Of a DNA stretch of 64,000 nt, positions 21,957 through 32,446 are shown in pieces (within the stretch, counting starts at the first letter, position 1; each line of letters begins with the position of its first letter). The DNA is from Podocnemis expansa (taxonomy: Eukaryota; Chordata; Testudines; Podocnemididae). The notes beneath the pieces were generated by a model, which saw only the letters and a program-made list of their open reading frames with translations, made no database searches and had not been told where the DNA came from. The position numbers and the translations under genes are program-made. The stretch lies in contig ML681992.1 in the NCBI GenBank assembly GCA_007922195.1, positions 2,977,049 through 3,041,048 on the forward strand, written 5' to 3'.

Positions 21957-23369
21957 TCCAAAGGGAAGCACTGTTAGCCTAGTTCAGCAAAACAAGCAAG
22001 GAGTCCTGTGACACTTGAAGACTAACAAATTTATTTATTGCATGAGCTTTTGTGGGAGAAATGCCACTTCATCAGGTGCTTTGAAGATGGGGAAGATTAC
22101 AGAATGGGAGGAAAATAAATACAGGGGAGGATAAGTCCATGGGATCAGATCACATTGAAAGAGCAGATCAGAGCAATTGTTAAGAATCAAACACCAGGAA
22201 ACAGCACATAGAGAAAGGTGAAATCAAATCACCTGTTGTAATCGGAAAAGAAGCCATAGTCAGGATGTAATCCTGCTTTCACACAACTGAATCTGCATAT
22301 CAGTTCTGGTTCAGATGTTTCTCTTTGAAGTCTTGATGTCCTACTCACTTGCTTGAGCACAGCTGTTAAGAAATCATCCACAGAGTGATTAGAAAGATGG
22401 AAGTGCTCAGCAACTGCTTTTTGAATGTTGTGATTTCTGATGTCAGTTTTGTGTCCATTTATTCTTTTGTGCAGAGGTTGTCCTGTTTGTCCAATGTCTA
22501 AGGTGTGGGGGCATTTCTGGCCATGATGGCATAGATCACATTAGTAGAAGAGCAGGCAAATGAGCCCTTGATGGAGTAGCTGGCTTGATTAGGTTCTATG
22601 ATGGTGTCTTTTGTGTGGATATGTGGGCAAAGTTGGCAACGTGATTTGTTGCAGGAGTATGTGCCTGATTTTATGTTTCTGTTGTTAGGTCTGTAGTTGC
22701 TGGTGAGTACCTGTTTAAGGTTAGGTGGCTGTCTGTAGGCAAGGAGAGGTCTGTCTCCCAAGGCTTGAGAGAGTGAGGGATCATCTCTTAGAATAGGCTG
22801 TAGGTCCTTAATGATATGTTATAGAGGTCTGACTTGGGGGTTGTATGTGATGTCCAGTGGTGTTCTGTTGTTTTCTTTCTTGAGCTTCTCCTGTGGTAGT
22901 TGAGCTTGGAGTACCTGTCTGACTCTGTCAATCTGTTTTCTTACTTCCACAGGTGGGTATTGTAGTTTTAAGAATGCTTGATAGCAATCCTGAAGATGTC
23001 TGTGTCTGAGGGATCAGAGCAAATGTGGTTATATCTTAGGGCTTGGCTGTAGACAATGAATCGTGTGGTGTGTTCTGGATGAAAGTTCAAGGGATATAGG
23101 TAGCTATGCTTTCCCATTACAACAAGTGATTTGCTTTCACCTTTCCTCTCTATGCTGTTTCCCAGTGTTTGATTCTTAACAACTGCTTTGATTTTCTGTT
23201 ACAGTGTGACCTGATCTCATGACTTACACTCCCACACATTTATTTTCCTGCCATTCTGTAAGTTCCCTCATCTTCAGACCATCCGATGAAGTGGGATTTT
23301 CTCCCACAAAAGCTAATGTGATAAATAAATTTCTTAGTCTTTAATTTCCACAGGACTCCTTGCTTCTTT
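21957..23369 (-). mobile_element. Penelope-like element with inverted tail and target duplication
   Basis: The body runs on the - strand from about 23095 to 21957 and ends in the tail (aaggagtcctgtgacacttg on the + strand). A second tail of about 270 bp lies at 23100-23369 in the opposite orientation, a known feature of Penelope insertions. ATAGCTTAGT at 21947-21956 and 23370-23379 is a target-site duplication. The element is 5'-truncated inside the reverse transcriptase. Confidence 0.85.
22250..23095 (-). pseudogene. Penelope RT C-terminus and GIY-YIG endonuclease, broken
   Basis: Reading from about 23095 one finds YPLNFHPEHT and YSQALRYNHICSDPSDTD, then NNRTPLDITYNPQV, the region between RT and endonuclease. 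The ORF 22761-22498 gives RPLLAYRQPPNLKQVL, a cysteine cluster CNKSRCQLCPH (residues 37-47) and NVIYAI, the 'Y' strand of GIY-YIG. Past a stop/frameshift the protein continues as DIGQTGQPLHKRINGHK with the IG and the catalytic Arg region, then KAVAEHFHLSNHSVDDF. Penelope enzymes couple RT with this single-strand nuclease. Stops at several points. Confidence 0.8.
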
Positions 23370-23379
23370 ATAGCTTAGT

Positions 23380-24600
23380 ACTTCTGGTCACAGTTCATGA
23401 GGTTAAAACCTACGGAGCTAAAGTTAGGACATTTGGAGGGGGGTGAAGTATAGGACCTGACTTGTAGAAAGAACTGCATTGCACCTTTAAGAGAGGAGGA
23501 TTTGGAATGAAGGAAACAGTGCTTTTCGGCTGGCAATAGAGAAGGAAGAGACTTCCCTCCTTTTCTATTTGGATGAGCAATTTAGGCAGAGGGCAGCAAT
23601 ACAAACTGATTCAATAGGACATACCCTATTATACACTGTGGTTGGTGATCTGGTGCCCACACAAACAGTTGCCAATTCACAGCCCTGTGCAGATGTAAAG
23701 TTTGTACTCAGAGCCAATCTGTGATCTACAAAAATGATCTGTGGATGTGAATATAAAATGGATGTCTGTTGATTTGCAGGATAATACTTCCACTGCAAGC
23801 CCAACCTGGGACTTGGTCATGTAAAAAATATTTTCTGTGCATTTTAATAATAGCTGTTGTTTTCAAGGCATCTGTGAGTTCTGACATGCTTGAGAAGTAT
23901 ATTTTGAGGTTCATACAGCACTTTCTTGCCAGAATGATGAGAAAAGGGGGAACCAGGATGGAGGGTAGAACAGGTTTGGTTTGGTAGGAATCAGGCATAA
24001 GGAACAGAATGCAAGTGGAGACACAGCTGAAAATGGTGTAATAGACAAGGGTGACATTTCCAGTTAAGCTGGCTTGTGTTAAGGATGTTCTGGTGGGACT
24101 ACCACAGCAAACCTGATGGGACTGATTTATGGGCAGGGTTTAATGAGGTGTTCTGATCCCTGATAAGTTTAAAATACTACTACTAATAATAATAATAAAT
24201 TGATTGATTGAAATCAGAGGTGGGGTTTGGCTATATTTTGAAGATAATGATTCAACAAGAATGAATTGAAGGTAGAGTGGTGAACTTGTAGGGTTTTGCC
24301 TTGAAGGTTGGCCCTCAAGAAGTCTTTGGGAAATATAGATTACATCATAACCTTTCCAGGGTTGATAGGACATAACAGACACCTTATCTTTTTTTGAGTT
24401 GCACAGATTTCTGGATCTAGCATCAGGCTCTACAGAGCTGGCATCTGCTGCTATGGAACCTTAGCGTAGGGTGGTTGTCAGTGGGGTGCCGAGATAATTT
24501 GTTCTGCACATGTGGCAGAGCTAGAACTGAAGTTTTACTCACTTCATGCAATTGCAGGATCAGGAAGGCCAGTCAGCAATATGCCCTATTGCATAGAAGT
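23380..24600. other. no gene recognised
   Basis: Mixed sequence with an (AAT)n-like run at 24180-24200. Its 3' part (24400-24600) may be the upstream region of the tyrosine-recombinase relic, but I cannot align it. Confidence 0.4.
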
Positions 24601-24659
24601 GGTTGCACTGATACGTGTTGTCATTGGTGACTGAGCAACTGGCGTCTTCTGCATATTCA

Positions 24660-25830
24660 AATTGCCTTTCTGCCATTACCTTTGTCAGCAGGCTAAATTG
24701 TTATGGAGATCCTCACAGTGGTGGTTTTGGTGGGGTGGTCGCAAACCAGAGGTCCCTGGGAAGATTCATATTCTCCCCATCACAGTTTACATACTCAGAG
24801 ATTTCATCGAGGTCATTGGTGCCTTATGTTGTAGTGGATGGAAGGCAGCCTTGCTCAGAGGGGCCTTCCTGATAGCATATTTTGGTGCTTTCAGTATCAG
24901 CAAACTACTAGTTGGGACAGGTAGGGACTCTATGGAAAGGACTTTAGATCTGAGTGATGTACAATGGGATGAGCATTTAGTTGTATTACATTTGTGAAGG
25001 GCAAAGATGGATTAAGTAGGATGGAGTGAATCTGTTATACTAAGGAAGAGGGCGAGCTTGCGTTCTGCCCGGTATAGGATTTGGGAGCCTATGTGGCAAT
25101 ACAACTGAAGGGATGGTGGAAGGGTCCCTTTTTATGCATGGAGTCTCCTCACAACCATAGTGCTTTTGACCATCATGGCCCACCTTATCCCTGTCCATGC
25201 CCTCCCTGCAGCTGGGGCTGAGAGTGGGGCCTTGGCAGGCCAACTGTGTGGCCCAAACCAGGCCACAGTTGGGGGGTTGTGGTTGGAGCTAGAGAAAAAG
25301 ATTGGGGACAAAGGGATCCCTGGAGATCACAGTGCTGGGAGCCACTTTTGGCCCTAGCAACCAGGAGCTGAGGTCATGGGCTGTGGTTGTGGTGGTGGTG
25401 GTGGGGTAAATACTGAGACTGGGAGTGGTCTCTGTGGCCATGTGCTGTGGCTGGGGGAGAGAGTAGGGGATGATTTGGCACTGAGACCATGGCCAGACAT
25501 GGAGCAGAGGTCAGGGCAGAGAGCTCTAGTTGGCATTCTCTCCTTAAAACCTTTGGGAGCAGGTGCTGCACTCACTCTGAATGTTATTCTGCTACACCCC
25601 ACAGATTGAAGATCTCTGTCTCACAACATATAAGTTGATTATGGAGTTGAGATGGGGACTGATGAAACTGGGTCTGCTATCCCCCAAATTTTGTTCTCAT
25701 GCATTCAGAATCAGGGCAGCAACAGCAGCAGCACAGCTAAAGAAGGGAGCAGGCAATTCATGCATTGGTATTCGGAAGCATGCTATTGAATGTTTGTGAG
25801 ACCTCCAGTGGTCAGTCAGTATTACCCAGT
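24660..25830 (+). pseudogene. tyrosine recombinase (XerD-like) remnant
   Basis: In the frame starting at 24662 the sequence AALLRGAFLIAYFGAFSISKLL matches the recombinase helix that normally reads FFGALR-SEL. Here the box I catalytic Arg is replaced by Ser and the Glu by Lys. RTLDLSDVQWDEHLVVLHL and the stop-broken RAKMD (usually R-SKTD) follow. The distal part in ORF 25581-25799 reads LTTYKLIMELRWGLMKLGL and SHAFRIRAATAAAQ, the H-x-x-R box II with its Arg kept, and a degraded GRW-like tail. The catalytic Tyr is not visible. A dead integrase/recombinase. Confidence 0.65.
25159..25620. mobile_element. possible insertion inside the recombinase relic
   Basis: Recombinase homology stops near 25158 and resumes near 25610. 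TCACAACCAT (25149-25158) and TCACAACAT (25621-25629) flank the GC-richer 460-bp segment, as a target duplication might. The interior has (GGT)n-like runs near 25385-25410 and no known ends. Confidence 0.35.
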
Positions 25831-25999
25831 AATGTATTAGGATATCATTCTAGAGCAGTGGTTCCCAACCAGTGTGCCGGGGCACACTGGTGTGCTGCAG
25901 CAACACCCAAAGTGTACTGTGAACATCCCCAAGAGCTGGAATTAAAGTTCCCTTCCTGTTCTTCCCAGCCACATGGACTGTGCAGGGCTGGGAAAAGGC

Positions 26000-26160
26000 A
26001 GGGATTAAAATAAGGGGCAAAGCACCAGAACACAGTTCTGGGGCCCCCTGTTTTTAGGCAGGCAGTGTTCTGGTTCCCCTAAAAATAGAAGAAGGCACTG
26101 GAACATAGAGTTCCAGAGGTCCCCCTAAAAATAGCAGGAGCAGCCTGAACACAGTGTTCC
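26000..26160. repeat. tandem repeat of ~55-60 bp, three to four units
   Basis: Units resemble 'ggaacacagagttccag...gtccccctaaaaatagc' (26020, 26070, 26100, 26150), each holding a small inverted pair around the gaacac/gttcc words. Confidence 0.6.
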
Positions 26161-26299
26161 GGTGGTTCCACCTTAGGCCCAGCCAGCAGAGAGGGGCAGG
26201 AGGCTGGGGATGTGAATCTCCCCCTGCAGGGCAAAGCAGCCTGTCTCAGCCAGCCTGCAAACAGCCCAGGTAAGGGCTTTGCGTGGGAGGGCTGCTGGT

Positions 26300-26330
26300 G
26301 GTTGTGTGCGGCAGGTGTGTGTGTGTGTAG
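26300..26330 (+). repeat. (GT)n microsatellite
   Basis: Short GT run (gtgtgtgtgtgtg) inside a G/T-rich segment of the hAT element. Confidence 0.7.
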
Positions 26331-26887
26331 CAGAGGTGGGTGGGAGTGGTTGTGTAGCAGAGGGTGTGTAGCTGGGGTTGTGGAGTGGCTATTTCTTTGG
26401 GGGTGCATGTAGATGAGGGGTGGGGTGGCTGTGGATGGGGTGTAGCTGGGACTGGAGGCCTAGTTCTGGCCCCTATAATGATGGGATTGTCCATCATAGG
26501 CAGAAATGGGCTGGGGGAGGTGAGGGTGGGACCCACTGGGGTTGGAGGGAGCAACAGTGGAGTGAGGATTTGCCCTGGGTGGCAGGGAGCCACTGTGGAG
26601 AAGGGGGAAGTGGGTGCTGCACCATGCTCCCCTGCCCTACCTTCCCACTCCCCAAGTGCCCTAGCTTCATGCTCCCCTGCCCTACCTTCTCACTCCCCTC
26701 TGCCCCCCCAAGCCACTCTTGTTCTCCCTTCCTCTCTGCTCTTGCCACTCTTGTGCTGTTCCCCACATGGCTCCTCTTGTCCTCTTTTGCCACCCTTGCC
26801 CTGCTGTGCTCCCCACACTCACTTCTGCCACTGCATACAACTCCTGACCACCCGTGTTTAGCCACCCCTGCTCTGCTACCCCTACTA

Positions 26888-26965
26888 CCCCACAGAGGAG
26901 CATATCTGAAACACTGTCATGGTCCCCACAGAGGAGCATATCTGAAACACTGCCATGGTCCACTG
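26888..26965. repeat. tandem duplication of ~38 bp
   Basis: 'ccacagaggagcatatctga...catggtcc' occurs twice in a row, followed by a short third piece 'actgccatggtcc'. Confidence 0.8.
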
Positions 26966-27097
26966 CCATGGTCCATCATAGGTAATTTAAGTTAATTTGA
27001 ACATTCATGAGTTTTTTAATGGTGGTGTGCCTTGCAAAATTCAAAGGTATCAAGGTGTGCCATGGCAGAGAAAAGGTTGGGAACCACTGTGTTGGAT

Positions 27098-27680
27098 GAC
27101 TGACCAAGCACCTGGTGGTGTGGCTGTGCAGGCACAGCATTGTGTTTAGGGCCAATAAATGTGCACCCAGTTGCCTAAGGGGTTCACAACTGAGGTTTGG
27201 TGGTGAAGCAACATGGATCTGGCATGGAAAGAGGGACATGTTATGGAATCAGCTGATATCACTTCTATATGTTTTCAGAGCCTGTCAGAAGCCACCAGAT
27301 ATAACTGTGGTACAGCCTGGGGAAAATGATTTGGGACTGTGTAAAGGGCTTGAAATAATGCTCAGAGCAAGGAGGGACTTGAGGCTGATCACTGAAGTTT
27401 TAACAAAAGTTACAACTGGAGGATCAGACATGCTTCAGTGCAGGGGCTGGTGGAAAATCATGGTGACCTTCAGGGAGGGATTGGTAAAGAGGTATGTGAA
27501 CTGAAGAAAGAGGTGGCCAAATTCCTTGGGACCATTAGAGGACTGTAATTGTGCATCTTGACTTAATTTCTCAGGCACCAACATTCAGGAGGATGGGGTT
27601 CATCTGTTCATCTATTTCAGGAGGATGGGGTTCATCTGTTAGACTTAGGTGCTGACATACTTTTAGTTACTATAAAAGAG
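27098..27680 (+). pseudogene. SGNH-hydrolase-like ORF of the recombinase element
   Basis: The ORF 27115-27504 starts MVWLCRHSIVFRANK, matching the V-x-GHS block I of this lineage but with Gly changed to Arg. PPDITVVQPGENDLGL (61-75) is the block III G-x-ND, and RARRDLRLITEVL and SDMLQCRGWW follow. After the stop at 27502-27504 the domain ends in another frame with EDGVHL at about 27589-27606, the D-x-x-H of block V, then LGADI and KEVIRRCLVAS. SGNH proteins are usually esterases; the role in the element is unknown. A 32-bp tandem duplication (27584-27640) repeats the DGVHL codons. Confidence 0.65.
27584..27640. repeat. 32-bp tandem duplication over the DGVHL codons
   Basis: 'ttcaggaggatggggttcat' begins at 27584 and again at 27616. 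Since 32 is not a multiple of three, the copy changes frame. Confidence 0.85.
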
Positions 27681-27720
27681 GTCATTAGGAGATGCCTGGT
27701 AGCTTCGCTGATTTGGGAAG

Positions 27721-28834
27721 GAGGCAGATAAGAGCTCCTTGTGGCAGATGTCCAGGGCAGATACTCCAAAGAAAATGTTTGCAGCAACACGATGAACAGC
27801 TTGGTAAAGGTGTTGCTAAATGAATGGAATCAGGGTGCTGGGTTGGGGGCTTGTATGATTGGTATGGCAAGGAACCAACTCTCTTTTCTTATAACCCATC
27901 TTCATGTCCCTAAAAACAGGAGGGTAATAGTATGGTCGCACCAGTTGCCTGGGAGATCTGGATGGACAAAGTCATCCATAGACCCCCTGCAAATTATTGA
28001 ATGAACCTTATATTACCTGAACTGTACACTTTACCTGCGAGGTAGTCCCAGACATCTGATAAAAATGATGCAGCCTGATTTATAAATATGTAATGTCTTC
28101 TTTCTTTTGTTACAGCCAGAGAATTTGCAACTAATCCTTGCAGTCTGAATTAAAGGCATAATTCACCCCAGTATTGGTAGATGGCCCTATGCATTTATTT
28201 ATACACTGCAGCGTTTACATGCTGCTACCTTGACATTGGAATTTCTGCCAATAGTGAGTGCTGGTCTCAGCCACACTAACATGTTATCAGCTTTCTCTAT
28301 TGCCTTTCATCATTTTTCCAGGGTAGCCTGCATGGCACTCTGACTCCTCACAGACTTCCACAGACTATAACCTTCTTTTTATTTTAATTTAATTTCATAT
28401 GAAGTTTATGGATCTTCAGAGTGGAACTACTTTTATGCTGTCAGACAGTATACCATACAGCATACAAAGCAAGTGGCTTTGGCTACTAACCAGAATCTGT
28501 CATGTGGTTTCTAATGGGTTGTATCCTTTATTGGTTTGCAAGCCATGAAACTATCTGGCTTTATTTATGCCCTCTACTTGTCAACTTCACATTACTGGGA
28601 GATCCTTAAATACATATGCACATTGAAGATTTCCCTTTTATTCCAGATTTCTTTGCTTGTGAGAATTCAAGACAGGCACAAGTGATAAATCTTTAAAGCT
28701 CTGCATCGGTTTTCAGATGCAAAACTCACGTTAATTTCAAGAATCTGTATGTTTCATTGGCTTACAGGCTACAGAGACTAATTTCATGATGTAACTTCCT
28801 TAAATATTGTTTCAATGGCTACAGATTTGGATGA
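27721..28834. other. no gene recognised
   Basis: Sequence from 27720 to 28005 may be 3' non-coding DNA of the recombinase element. The rest is unique-looking AT-rich DNA. ORF 27741-28004 lacks motifs. Confidence 0.4.
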
Positions 28835-29040
28835 AAGATGTTGTAGCAGGTAGAGTGTTAAATTTATATTCAGAAAAAGCAGATTTATATTCCAGTTCAT
28901 CCATGTTCCTGTGAGCTCTAAGACTGTCACCTTATCCTCTCAGTTCCCATCTGTGTAATGATTATAATGCTTCTCTACCTCAAAGGAGTGTTGTGAGGAT
29001 AAAATCTCTCAGTGACTGTGAGATACTCAGACACTATGGT
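28835..29040 (+). repeat. MIR SINE
   Basis: 'gtagcaggtagagtgttaa', 'ccatctgtgtaatgattat' and 'ctacctcaaaggagtgttgt' followed by 'gaggataaaat' occur in MIR order on the + strand. Confidence 0.75.
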
Positions 29041-29885
29041 GATGAGATCAGTCTAGACAGGTAGACTGCATCCTGAAAAAGCATGCACCCCAAAATCCAA
29101 TCATATAATATCCACAATGGGTACAAGCTGTTGACCAGTGGGATGTGCTTAATGCAAATATGGGAAGAATAAGAGACAAGCTTACTTATCACATATGACA
29201 CTCAACAGTACTAATCTTAGGCACCCAAGTGCAATCAGATAAGCAAAGCAGGAGACCAAAAGTTTAATGGAACTCTGTGAAGGGACCCTTCCAGCTGCAG
29301 GAAGTCATACAGAAGTCAGTAGGGCTTCAAAAATGCCCAAGAGTCTCCCCATGCAGATCTAATTGCAGAAGCAGGAACAGAACTCACTAAAAGAAAAAAG
29401 AAAAAGTAGAATCAAGAACTATGCCGGAGTCTACATAAGTCATCTATTTCAACAACTCATCCAACCAGATAGAATTTTACCCACATGACTGAAATTATTG
29501 ATCAGAAGATAGCAATAATTAAATATATTATCTACAATGAGACTGGGAAAGGCATTGTTCTCTCTTCTGTTTAGTAGGCCATGCAGAACATCTTTGCCAT
29601 GTAACAGTAACATAAAATGGATTTCCCTGGCAAAACAGATTTATTGAGTACATTCTTAATTACCATAATGCCATACTTATGAGTGCCAACTTAGAAGTCA
29701 GTCCTAGAAAAGCATCTTAACCATCTTGTCCATTTACTTCTTTAAGGGAATACAAGAGAAACTTGGGGGGGGGTTGATACTACAACATAAGATATTTTAA
29801 AAATGTTTTACATAAGAAATAGATGATAATCTGAATCTTTCCTCCTTCCCAAGGAACAGCACTCCTTCTTTCTTAATATAAAGAA
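29041..29885. other. no gene recognised
   Basis: Unique-looking DNA with no supported feature. Confidence 0.5.
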
Positions 29886-30316
29886 TCAGAATAATAAAAG
29901 CATAGAAATGGGAGGGACATCAATAGGTCATCTAGTCTGGTCCCCTGCACTCAAGGGAGAACTATGTAATAACTAGACCATTACTAGCAAGTGTTTGTCT
30001 AACCTGTTTTCAGAAAAGTCCATGGATGGAGTTTCTAGATAATTTATTCCAGTGTTTCAGTACCCCGACAGTTAGGAAGTTTTTTTTTCCCCAAGTCTAA
30101 CATAAAACTCCCTTGTTGTAAAGTAAATGCATTACTCCTTGTCATCAAAGGACAATCAATCCTCAATCCTGTCAATCCTCAAAGATCACCAAGAACAATT
30201 GTTCAACCTCCTCCATGTACCAATCTTTTATGTACTTCAAAACTGTTTTCATGCCCCCCCCGTCTTTCTTCCAGACTAAACAAATCCAATTTTTTCTACC
30301 TTTCTTCATAGATCAT

Positions 30317-30845
30317 ATTCCAAAGAGGCAGCTGTGTTAGTCTCGTTCAGTAAAACAAACAAGGTTTCCTGTAGCACTTAAAGACTAACAAATTGATTTA
30401 TTGCATGAGCTTTCATGGGAAAAAAATCCCACTTTGTCAGATGCTTTGGAGATGGGGGAACTAACAGAATGGGAGGAAATAAATGCAGGGAAGTGTAAGT
30501 CATGGGAACAGGTCACACCATAACAGTAAATCAAAGCAGTTGTAAAGATTCAAAAACTGGGGAACATATAGATGAAGATGAGGTGAAATCACCTGTTTAA
30601 TGAGAAAAAAATCCTAAGTCCCTATTACAAAGTCCAGAAACAATGTGATCAACTTTGCATATAAATCTGAGCTCTGCAGCTTCTCTCGAAGCCTTGATCT
30701 GGTATTCATCTCTCTGGGCACCACAATTAGTAAATCACCAATGGAGTGATCAGGAAGACTGAAATGTTTACCCACCAGCTTTAGAATGCTGTCATACAAG
30801 AAATCAATTTGTTAGTCTTTAAGTTCACAGGACTCCTTGTGGGTC
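30317..30845 (-). mobile_element. Penelope-like element nested in CR1
   Basis: The tail and 3' UTR run from 30317, the endonuclease C-terminus is at 30799-30614 on the - strand, and an inverted scrap of the tail (ttagtctttaagttcacagg) closes the element at 30798-30840. TCATAGATCAT (30306-30316) and TCATACATCAT (30846-30856) form an 11-bp target duplication with one mismatch. Confidence 0.85.
30614..30799 (-). pseudogene. Penelope endonuclease C-terminus
   Basis: The open frame gives SILKLVGKHFSLPDHSIGDL and MNTRSRLREKLQSSDL, the end of the GIY-YIG endonuclease seen also at about 22250-22400. The N-terminal parts of the nuclease and the whole RT are missing through 5' truncation. Confidence 0.75.
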
Positions 30846-31329
30846 TCATACATCATGTTTTCTGAACCTTTAATGATTTTTGTTGTGCTCATCTGGGCTT
30901 TCTCTAATTTGCCCACATCTTTCCTACAATGTGGTGCCCAGAACTGGACACAACATTACAACTGAAGCCTTCTCAGGGAAGAGTAAAGAGTAAGAATTAC
31001 TGCTCAGCTCTCCTCAGATGATGTTTCCTCTTTTTGCAGCAATGTTACATTGTTGACTCATATTTAGCTTGTGATTTACTATAATATCAGATCCCTTTCT
31101 GCAGTACTTCTTCTTAGGCAGTCATTTCTCACTTTGTAGGTTTGCAACTGATTGTTCTTCCCTAACTGGAGTATTTTGCATTTCTCTTTACTGAATTTCC
31201 TCCTATTTATTTGAGACCATTTATCCAATTTTCCCAGACCATTTTTAGAATTTTAATCTTATCTTCCAAAGTACTTGCAACTCTTCCCAGCTTGGGATCA
31301 ACCATAAATGTGTAAGTTTATTCTCTATG

Positions 31330-31825
31330 CAAGTGGTTCGCAACCTTTCTGTCTCAAGGACCACAGAGCTCACTTTTGCAACCCCAAAGGACCAACAATC
31401 TGCACCAGCTGCTCTAAAACTTCACTGCATGCAGATGGAAGGAGTTTGATGATGAGGCTGCCTCAACCTAGGTCACCCGTCTCCCTGGCGGAATCAAGGA
31501 AACCACACATATCCTGTAGTGCTGTGTGCTTCACCTGGGTCTTTAGGCACTGGGTCTTTTCTGCAGACCGTGGGTTAGAAGATCAATGGTCTCCTCCTTC
31601 TAGCTCCAACAGGGATCCCAGTGTCTAAGGACCCGGGAAGACTGCTTTGCTGTGCGCCCTGCTAAAACAAGGAGCAGGAGAAGTCTGTGATAAGGCAGCC
31701 TCTTCACTGAACTCTTTCCATCTGGTTCCAATGTGGGGCTTGAGGACTGCTGGCAGATACTGGTGGCCCTTTGTGGCTGTAAACCTGAGAACTGTGGCCC
31801 TCAGTCCAAAAAGGTTGGGCTGGTG
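31330..31825. mobile_element. eroded hAT (Charlie-like) element
   Basis: The left end caAGTGGTTCGCAACCTTTC and the right end, read on the - strand as CACCAGCCCAACCTTTTTGG, are degenerate inverted repeats of hAT type. No duplication is visible and no ORF is supported. Confidence 0.5.
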
Positions 31826-31975
31826 ATCAGTGATCACACAGGATCCCTGGCCCAGCCTGCCCTTCAGCCTCACCACCTGGCCTAGGGCAGGGGGCAGTCC
31901 TTGGCCTGGCCTGCCTCCCATCCTCTTTCCTGGCCACCAGCCCAGAATGACCTGGGGCCCAGAGGGGCATGTGTG
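31826..31975 (-). repeat. fragment of the hAT minisatellite
   Basis: 'cctggcccagcctgcccttcagcc' and 'accacctggcctagggcagg' resemble the reverse complement of the minisatellite at 12880-13700. Confidence 0.5.
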
Positions 31976-32446
31976 ATGGTGTGCACATCAGTGTACCCTA
32001 GGTTATATGATCTACATGATTTTCCTGTTCACTTGTACACTGGAATTGTATGATTTGCTGCCAATTGCACCATGCAATGCTTCTGTGTGGATGCTAATAA
32101 CCTATTCTATATGATTTCTATGATGATATGTTTCCTACAACTTCATACATGTGTGAACAAACATGTAACATGCTTTCTATGGCTCATGGATAAGGGAACA
32201 AACAGAGGTCTCTTCCAGCAGCAGTGAGCCTGAAAGAGACAAAGGTATGCTAATGGAGGTGTCTGTGAAGAGACAAAAGATTCACCTCAGCCCTGAAAGG
32301 GAGGGGCTGAGGGATATGGAAACAAAGACTGAGACCTGTAAGTTTTAAGAGGTTTTTTGAGCTGGGACTCTCCATCTTGAAACAACTTCAGGCAAGATAT
32401 GGGCTCTACCTGCCCTCAGGCAGAGACTGGCTTTGCAAACATCTAA
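31976..32446. other. unassigned, possibly repetitive
   Basis: No motif. Style (short phrases like ggctgagggatatggaaacaa) suggests an interspersed repeat, but I cannot name it. Confidence 0.3.

Larger units (their letters stand above)
25856..27089. mobile_element. hAT (Charlie-like) non-autonomous element
   Basis: Perfect 15-bp inverted ends CAGTGGTTCCCAACC, the Charlie-type hAT signature. A second inverted stretch near the ends mentions gtgtgcc...ggcacact. Internal tandem repeats are present (26000-26160, 26880-26970) and there is no transposase. The flanking 8 bp (TTCTAGAG and TGTTGGAT) do not match, so the duplication has decayed or been rearranged. Long ORFs inside (26364-26995, 26246-26865) come from GC-rich low-complexity DNA. 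Confidence 0.8.
24600..27720 (+). mobile_element. tyrosine-recombinase element (Ngaro/DIRS-like) relic with SGNH ORF
   Basis: Pieces of a tyrosine recombinase lie at 24660-25160 and 25590-25830, followed in the same orientation by an SGNH-hydrolase-like ORF at 27098-27680. A hAT element (25856-27089) and probably another insertion (25159-25620) break it up. Vertebrate tyrosine-recombinase retroelements of the Ngaro/DIRS group, and recombinase genes derived from them, are where I recall this pair of domains. No RT is readable nearby, so a Crypton-like element cannot be ruled out. Confidence 0.6.
29890..31325 (-). mobile_element. CR1 LINE 3' part with nested Penelope element
   Basis: On the + strand the text runs 'ggtcatctagtctggtcccctgc' (CR1 3' end), then a reverse-read C-terminus, then after the Penelope insertion 'ctttctctaatttgcccaca', 'gtgcccagaactggacac' and 'gcattttgcatttctct'-type phrases familiar from CR1 ORF2. 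The same order occurs in the copy at 40745-41495. No open frame of useful length survives. Confidence 0.8.

Noticed and set aside
26246..26995. Long overlapping ORFs (up to 191 codons) on both strands
   Set aside because: They lie inside a hAT element in GC-rich, low-complexity DNA. All frames are open because stops are rare, and there is no motif.
27115..27504. Host SGNH esterase gene
   Set aside because: The flanking recombinase remnant, lost Gly of block I and frame breaks point to a transposable element relic.
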